A stretch of DNA of 9,832 nucleotides from an uncultured Prevotella sp. (lineage in GTDB: Bacteria > Bacteroidota > Bacteroidia > Bacteroidales > Bacteroidaceae). The notes below the pieces were generated by a model. That model was not told the DNA's origin and made no database searches. It was given only the letters and a program-made list of their open reading frames with translations. Shown piece after piece: positions 6,302-9,832 of this stretch. Within the stretch, counting starts at the first letter, position 1, and each line of letters begins with the position of its first letter. The stretch covers positions 1-9,832 of the forward strand of contig CAMGFM010000035.1 in NCBI GenBank assembly GCA_946055365.1, written 5' to 3'. Made by a program: the position numbers and the translations under genes.

Positions 6302-7342
6302 ATGGGCAGGACGATGCTTTCAGAGGTGCGCCTTGGCGACATCTCTCGCTTTAGGGGCGAGATGATGGGGCTTGCGATGCTGTTTGTGATACTCTTTCAC
6401 GTGGCTCTGTCGCGCGACGACCCTTTCTATGGGCTGCGCCGTTGCGGCAACGTGGGCGTAGACCTCTTTCTCTTTCTCAGCGGAGTGGGCCTGTGGCACG
6501 GGTGGGTGCGCCGTCCCGACGTGGGAGTGTTCTACCGCCGCCGCCTGTTGCGCCTTCTGCCTGCGTGGCTGACGTGCGCCACGGCTTTTTACCTGCCCGA
6601 CTGGCTCGGGGCGCAGCGTTACTCGCGCAGTCTGCCCGATTTGCTGGGCGACATAACCGTCAACCTCGACTTCTGGCTGCACGATGAGCTGACGTTCTGG
6701 TATGTGCCAGCCATCATGATGCTCTATCTGTGGGCCCCGTGGTACATGCGGCTCATAGAGCGTCACCCCACGTTTCGCTGGCTGCCCGTGCTGATGGTGG
6801 TGTGGTGTGTGATGGTGCAGCGCGTGTTGCCCCTCCATCATGCCGTGGGCCATATTGAGATATTCTGGAGCCGCGTGCCAATATTCTTTATAGGCATCAA
6901 CATGGGCGAGCATGTGCGCTCGGGGCGCACGATGGAGCCGCAGTCGCTGTGGCTGTTTGCCCTCGTGGCGGCGGTAACGGGCGGCACGTGTGTCTATCTT
7001 GAGCAGTATCGCCATGGCCTCTTTCCGCTCTACGAGGAGCGTATGCTCTACATACCGCTCACGGTGAGCCTGTCGGTGCTGCTGTGCAAGGCTCTCGGGC
7101 GTGTGCCAGGAGGCGTGCGCAGGATGCTGGGAGCGGTTGGGGCGTTGAGTCTTGAGGCTTATCTCATTCACCTGCACTTTGTATATGTGTATGTGCAGCC
7201 TCTCGCCCTCGGCTATTGGCCTACGTTCCTGCTCACCGTGGCTGCCACCCTGCCTGCGGCGTGGCTCCTGCACGCCATAGTGGGGCGCGTCATGTCGTGC
7301 GGAAAGACCACTGGCGGCACTCAAGGTGATGGCGGCAGGTGA
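6302..7342 (+). CDS. Acyltransferase-3 family membrane protein (second)
   Basis: This 346-residue integral membrane protein is in the same family as its upstream neighbour but clearly divergent. Family marks are SRFRGEMMGLAMLFVILFHV (15-34, with Arg18 and His33), GNVGVDLFLFLSGVGLW (49-65), the basic run RRRLLRLLPAW (79-89), FWYVPAIMMLYLWAPW (132-147), RVPIFFIGINMG (191-202) and LSLEAYLIHLHF (282-293). This copy keeps the Gly of the FLSG motif that the first copy has lost. ATG at 6302 is chosen; a TTG at 6296 or an ATG at 6314 is also possible. It is 9 bp downstream of the first acyltransferase, so coupled expression is likely. Two tandem members suggest two acylation positions or acceptors, or a pair acting on one glycan. 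The C-terminal tail is Gly/Thr-rich. Confidence 0.87.
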   Translation: MGRTMLSEVRLGDISRFRGEMMGLAMLFVILFHVALSRDDPFYGLRRCGNVGVDLFLFLSGVGLWHGWVRRPDVGVFYRRRLLRLLPAWLTCATAFYLPDWLGAQRYSRSLPDLLGDITVNLDFWLHDELTFWYVPAIMMLYLWAPWYMRLIERHPTFRWLPVLMVVWCVMVQRVLPLHHAVGHIEIFWSRVPIFFIGINMGEHVRSGRTMEPQSLWLFALVAAVTGGTCVYLEQYRHGLFPLYEERMLYIPLTVSLSVLLCKALGRVPGGVRRMLGAVGALSLEAYLIHLHFVYVYVQPLALGYWPTFLLTVAATLPAAWLLHAIVGRVMSCGKTTGGTQGDGGR

Positions 7343-7366
7343 GAGACGGCGTGAGCGGAGCGTCTC
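7343..7366 (+). other. Small inverted repeat after second acyltransferase
   Basis: GAGACG (7343-7348) and CGTCTC (7361-7366) are exact reverse complements around a 12-nt loop, starting directly after the stop codon. No T-run follows. It may mark the 3' end of the acyltransferase transcript, but the stem is short. No convincing TAnnTTTG promoter is seen in the 116 bp before the UbiA gene. Confidence 0.35.
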
Positions 7367-7458
7367 ATGCGGCCGCCACCGTGCATAAACCTTGTGCGTG
7401 GCGCATGTGTTGTGAACGTTGAATTGTGAAACATATATCCTAAAAAACATAAACATAG

Positions 7459-8349
7459 ATGAACAGGACAAGAAACATAATACGCCTCATACGTCCAAAG
7501 CAATGGATAAAAAATGTGTTTGTGATGCTGCCCATGTTTTTTGGCGGAGAACTCTTTGACGCGGCTTCTCTGCGAGTGTCGTTGCTGACGTTCATGGTGT
7601 TCAGTCTCGCCGCCTCGTCCATATATTGCTACAACGACATCGTGGACGTGGATGCCGACCGTCACCATCCCGTCAAGTGTCGCCGTCCCGTAGCTTCTGG
7701 GGCTGTGGGCATAGGCACTGCCTACCGTATCATGTGCCTGTTGTTTGTGCTGGCGTGCGCCGTGGCCATGCTGTTGCCCGACGAGGTGACTGGCACGGTG
7801 GGTGCCGTGGCGTTGTTTTACTATCTGCTCAACCTCTCTTACTGCTCTAAGCTCAAGCAATATGCCATTCTCGACGTGTGCATAGTGGCCTTTGGCTTTG
7901 TGCTGCGTGTGCTGGCAGGAGGCTTCGCGTGTGAGTTGCCGTTGAGCAGTTGGATTGTCATAATGACCTTTCTGCTCACTCTCTTCATGTCGTTTGCCAA
8001 GCGCAGGGACGACGTGCTGCGCATGAATGAGACGGGAGAGCCTCCGCGCAGGAACACGGTGCGCTATAACCTCACGTTCATCAATCAGGCCATCACCATC
8101 ACGGCTTCTGTCACGCTCGTGTGCTACATCATGTACACAGTGTCGCCCGAGGTGGCAGTACGCTTTGACACTCCCTATCTCTATCTCACGTTTGTGTTTG
8201 TGCTGATAGGGCTGCTGCGCTACATACAGATAGCCGTTGTCGACAAGAAGAGCGGCGACCCCACGAAGATTATACTCACCGACCATTTCTCGCAGGTCAT
8301 CGTGATAGCCTGGGGGCTGTCGTTCCTTTTCATGATATACGTGATATAA
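7459..8349 (+). CDS. UbiA-family polyprenyl-phosphate phosphoribosyltransferase (DPPR synthase-like)
   Basis: This 296-residue polytopic membrane protein is of the UbiA superfamily and closely resembles mycobacterial decaprenyl-phosphate phosphoribosyltransferase (Rv3806c). That enzyme joins PRPP to a polyprenyl phosphate to give polyprenyl-phospho-5-phosphoribose. Matching features in order are RPKQWIKN (12-19), the first Asp-rich motif NDIVDVDADRHHPVKCRRP (59-77), YCSKLKQYAILDVCIV (128-143), LRVLAGG (149-155) and AKRRDDV (180-186). A C-terminal block follows with LLRYIQIAV (252-260), GDPTKIILTD (266-275) and AWGLSFLFM (284-292). The HPVK-RRP tail of motif 1 and the KR near 181 are characteristic of this branch rather than of quinone or heme UbiA enzymes; that comparison is from memory. 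The length fits the family. The next gene encodes a phosphatase-GtrA fusion, which fits a shared lipid-linked pentose pathway. Which polyprenyl chain is used cannot be told from sequence. Confidence 0.87.
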   Translation: MNRTRNIIRLIRPKQWIKNVFVMLPMFFGGELFDAASLRVSLLTFMVFSLAASSIYCYNDIVDVDADRHHPVKCRRPVASGAVGIGTAYRIMCLLFVLACAVAMLLPDEVTGTVGAVALFYYLLNLSYCSKLKQYAILDVCIVAFGFVLRVLAGGFACELPLSSWIVIMTFLLTLFMSFAKRRDDVLRMNETGEPPRRNTVRYNLTFINQAITITASVTLVCYIMYTVSPEVAVRFDTPYLYLTFVFVLIGLLRYIQIAVVDKKSGDPTKIILTDHFSQVIVIAWGLSFLFMIYVI

Positions 8350-8397
8350 GGGTCAGGGCGTTCCCGGGCGTGAGGGAGAGGCTGAAGGCTGTCGCAT

Positions 8398-8484
8398 AAA
8401 GCGGCACTTTGCTGTGACGAAAGCGGCACTTTAGTAGTGAGAAAGAGGCACTTTAGAAGTGGCGAAAGCGGCACTTGGCAGTCC
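8398..8484. repeat. 22/23-bp-period repeat array, copy B
   Basis: Units begin at 8398, 8420, 8442 and 8465 (periods 22, 22, 23). Cores are AAAGCGGCACTTT twice, AAAGAGGCACTTT, then AAAGCGGCACTT. The linkers (GCTGTGACG, AGTAGTGAG, AGAAGTGGCG) resemble one another. It is the same family as 2935-3020, in the opposite main orientation. The 244-bp gap 8350-8593 otherwise shows no clear terminator or promoter. A reading frame opening at 8459 inside the array is not a credible gene start. Confidence 0.88.
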
Positions 8485-8593
8485 CCCCAGTCACGACATC
8501 AGGCAAGGCGTGGCGTCATGCAGGCGTGCGTCAGGCATCGGGCAAGCCCCATATTGGCGATTGATGGTTTTTAAGATTAAAATAAAAGACACG

Positions 8594-9616
8594 ATGGACA
8601 ACATAGACGGCATCTCAAAGCCGCAGATACACCTTTTTGACTTTGACGGCACAATCACCGTCAGCGACACTCTCTTGGAGTTTATCAGCTTTGCGGCAGG
8701 CAGATGGATGATGTTGCTGGGTTTTGCCCTGCACAGTCCGCTTATAATACTCATGAAGCTGGGCCTTTACAGCAACCATACTGTCAAGCAGAGAGTGTTC
8801 GGGTGGTTTTTCAGAGGCATGTCAGAGAGTCAATTCAATGACCTTTGCGAGCGTTTTGCCGTGCGTAGGGCACACTTGGCGCGCCCTGGGGCGGTGCAGA
8901 CGCTGCGCCGTCTCGTGTCGCAGGGCCACACGGTGTGTGTGGTGAGCGCGAGCATGGACAGTTGGGTGCGCCCGTTCATGCGCAATATGCTCAAGGGCGC
9001 GGGCGGCGATGTGCTTGTGTCAGGCACGCGTGTGGAGATTGTGGACGGCAGGCTCACAGGAGCGTTTGCCTCGCACAACTGCTACGGTCAGGAAAAGGTG
9101 GCGCGCATAGTGGAGATGCTGCCGCAGCTTGCCGACAGCCGGCGTGCGTGGCATGTGACTGCCTATGGCGACAGCGGCGGCGACAGAGAGATGCTCGCCT
9201 TTGCCGATGAGGCTCACTACAAGCCATTCAGGGCGGAGGGCGGAGGCAGGAGGCAGACGCTCGGAGAGGTCGTGAGGTTTGGCGTGGTGGGCGTGGCGGC
9301 AACACTGTTGCAGTATGCCGTATATTGGGTGATGGTGAGCATGACGAGTCCCACGCTTGCCATGACCATAGGCTATGCCGTCAGCTTCGTGTTTAACTTC
9401 ATCGCCTCCACACGTTTCACATTCCGCCAGAGGGCGACGGCAAAAAAAGGACTCGGCTTTGCCCTGTCTCATGCCGTCAACTATCTGTTGCAGATGCTCA
9501 CGCTCAACCTCTTCCTCGCCATGGGGCTTGGCAAGGACATCGCGCCCATACCCATGTTCTGCGTGTGCGTGCCGATAAACTTCCTGCTCGTGAGATTTTT
9601 TCTCAAACGCGGCTGA
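8594..9616 (+). CDS. HAD-IB phosphatase fused to GtrA-like membrane domain
   Basis: This 340-residue two-domain protein opens with a HAD subfamily IB (SerB-like) phosphatase (about 11-212): motif I DFDGT (Asp16, Asp18), motif II VVSAS (Ser118), Lys168 in GQEKV, and motif IV GDSGGDREM (Asp193, Asp197). All catalytic residues are present. The C-terminal part (about 224-338) is a GtrA-like domain with four predicted helices, including VVRFGVVGVAATLLQYAVYW (226-245) and YAVSFVFNFIASTRFTF (261-277), the latter typical of the family. GtrA proteins are proposed to flip, or help process, polyprenyl-phosphate sugars; mycobacterial Rv3789 is a member linked to arabinan synthesis. Next to a DPPR synthase-like gene, the HAD domain plausibly removes the 5-phosphate from polyprenyl-phospho-phosphoribose and hands the product to the GtrA domain. 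ATG at 8594 is preferred, with an A-rich leader before it; ATG at 8564 is possible, and 8459 lies in a repeat array. Confidence 0.88.
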   Translation: MDNIDGISKPQIHLFDFDGTITVSDTLLEFISFAAGRWMMLLGFALHSPLIILMKLGLYSNHTVKQRVFGWFFRGMSESQFNDLCERFAVRRAHLARPGAVQTLRRLVSQGHTVCVVSASMDSWVRPFMRNMLKGAGGDVLVSGTRVEIVDGRLTGAFASHNCYGQEKVARIVEMLPQLADSRRAWHVTAYGDSGGDREMLAFADEAHYKPFRAEGGGRRQTLGEVVRFGVVGVAATLLQYAVYWVMVSMTSPTLAMTIGYAVSFVFNFIASTRFTFRQRATAKKGLGFALSHAVNYLLQMLTLNLFLAMGLGKDIAPIPMFCVCVPINFLLVRFFLKRG

Positions 9617-9647
9617 CAGGGCGTGTCTCGTCGCAAAGGCTGAGGCT

Positions 9648-9691
9648 CATGGCGTGATGTGGAAATACCCATGGCGTGATGCGGAAAAAGC
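9648..9691. repeat. 22-bp direct repeat, two copies
   Basis: CATGGCGTGATG begins at 9648 and at 9670, each followed by (T/C)GGAAA, giving abutting 22-bp units with mismatches only toward the 3' end. The sequence is unrelated to the AAAGNGGCACTTT arrays, but the period is the same. Confidence 0.75.
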
Positions 9692-9704
9692 GCAGGGCAT
9701 AGAC

Positions 9705-9747
9705 ACGCGTTATCTGAGCGTATTCTCACGCGTTACTTAGGCATATT
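9705..9747. repeat. 23-bp-spaced direct repeat, two copies
   Basis: ACGCGTTA(8 nt)TATT occurs at 9705-9724 and 9728-9747; 15 of 20 positions agree. ACGCGT is itself palindromic. It lies just upstream of an AT-rich stretch (9742-9757) that may be promoter or leader for a gene starting near 9824, so it could be an operator pair. No TAnnTTTG box is evident here. Confidence 0.6.
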
Positions 9748-9823
9748 ATATAATGTATAGGGCGCAAGAGAGAACAAAGCATATATATAAGTAAACAAAA
9801 AACATAGAGCAAAGAAAAAAAAC

Positions 9824-9832
9824 ATGTCATCC
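9824..9832 (+). CDS. Possible start of next gene, cut by window end
   Basis: An ATG at 9824 (Met-Ser-Ser) follows an A-rich leader (9771-9823) of the same style as those before the UbiA and acyltransferase genes. Only three codons are visible, so the product cannot be told. Confidence 0.4.

Noticed and set aside
5366..8286. Long minus-strand reading frames (306, 383 and 321 codons) opposite the acyltransferases and UbiA gene
   Set aside because: Their translations are rich in His, Arg and Gln without any recognisable motif, and they lie exactly opposite well-supported membrane-protein genes. They are antisense shadows of high-GC coding sequence.
8459..8593. Upstream start for the HAD-GtrA gene
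   Set aside because: It lies in the repeat array and adds 45 residues with no domain match; the DFDGT motif is placed normally from the ATG at 8594.
1..9832. tRNA, rRNA, transposase or phage genes
   Set aside because: No cloverleaf, rRNA core, transposase DDE pattern or integrase motif was recognised on either strand by eye.

Overview
The window reads as a chromosomal segment of a Bacteroidales bacterium, most likely from the Prevotella group. Three signs support this: a good Bacteroidetes-type promoter (TTTG, 20-nt spacer, TAATTTTG) at 3155-3186; A-rich leaders without Shine-Dalgarno motifs ahead of most starts; and a small protein of a type recurrent in this order (257-451). The placement rests on recognition, not on a search. 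Every supported gene is on the + strand, and the long minus-strand reading frames are shadows of high-GC coding sequence.

Layout. Positions 1-137 hold a 65-bp tandem repeat with promoter-like boxes, followed by a 64-residue small protein (257-451) and a duplicated hairpin segment ending in an intrinsic terminator (449-563). Next comes a two-gene unit: a YihX-like HAD phosphatase (588-1190) whose stop overlaps the start of a homodimer-type ABC exporter (1190-2815). The 414-bp gap 2816-3229 has no gene but is dense in signals: a long hairpin, a 22-bp-period repeat array, two abutting stem-loops with a T-run, and a promoter.

The promoter leads into a cell-envelope cluster: an EptA-like phosphoethanolamine transferase (3230-5062), two consecutive acyltransferase-3 membrane proteins (5234-6292 and 6302-7342), a UbiA-family enzyme closely resembling decaprenyl-phosphate phosphoribosyltransferase (7459-8349), and a HAD-IB phosphatase fused to a GtrA-type membrane domain (8594-9616). 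The start of a further gene may lie at 9824.

The last two genes suggest a compact polyprenyl-phospho-pentose pathway: transfer of phosphoribose from PRPP to a polyprenyl phosphate, removal of the 5-phosphate by the HAD domain, and membrane translocation or scaffolding by the fused GtrA domain. The transferase and the two acyltransferases would decorate a surface glycan or lipid with phosphoethanolamine and acyl groups. No glycosyltransferase and no DprE1/DprE2-type epimerase is visible here.

The most unusual non-coding feature is repetition at 22-23 bp in three separate intergenic regions. Two arrays share a near-palindromic core (AAAGNGGCACTTT), lie mainly in opposite orientations, and flank the 5.4-kb stretch from the transferase to the UbiA gene.
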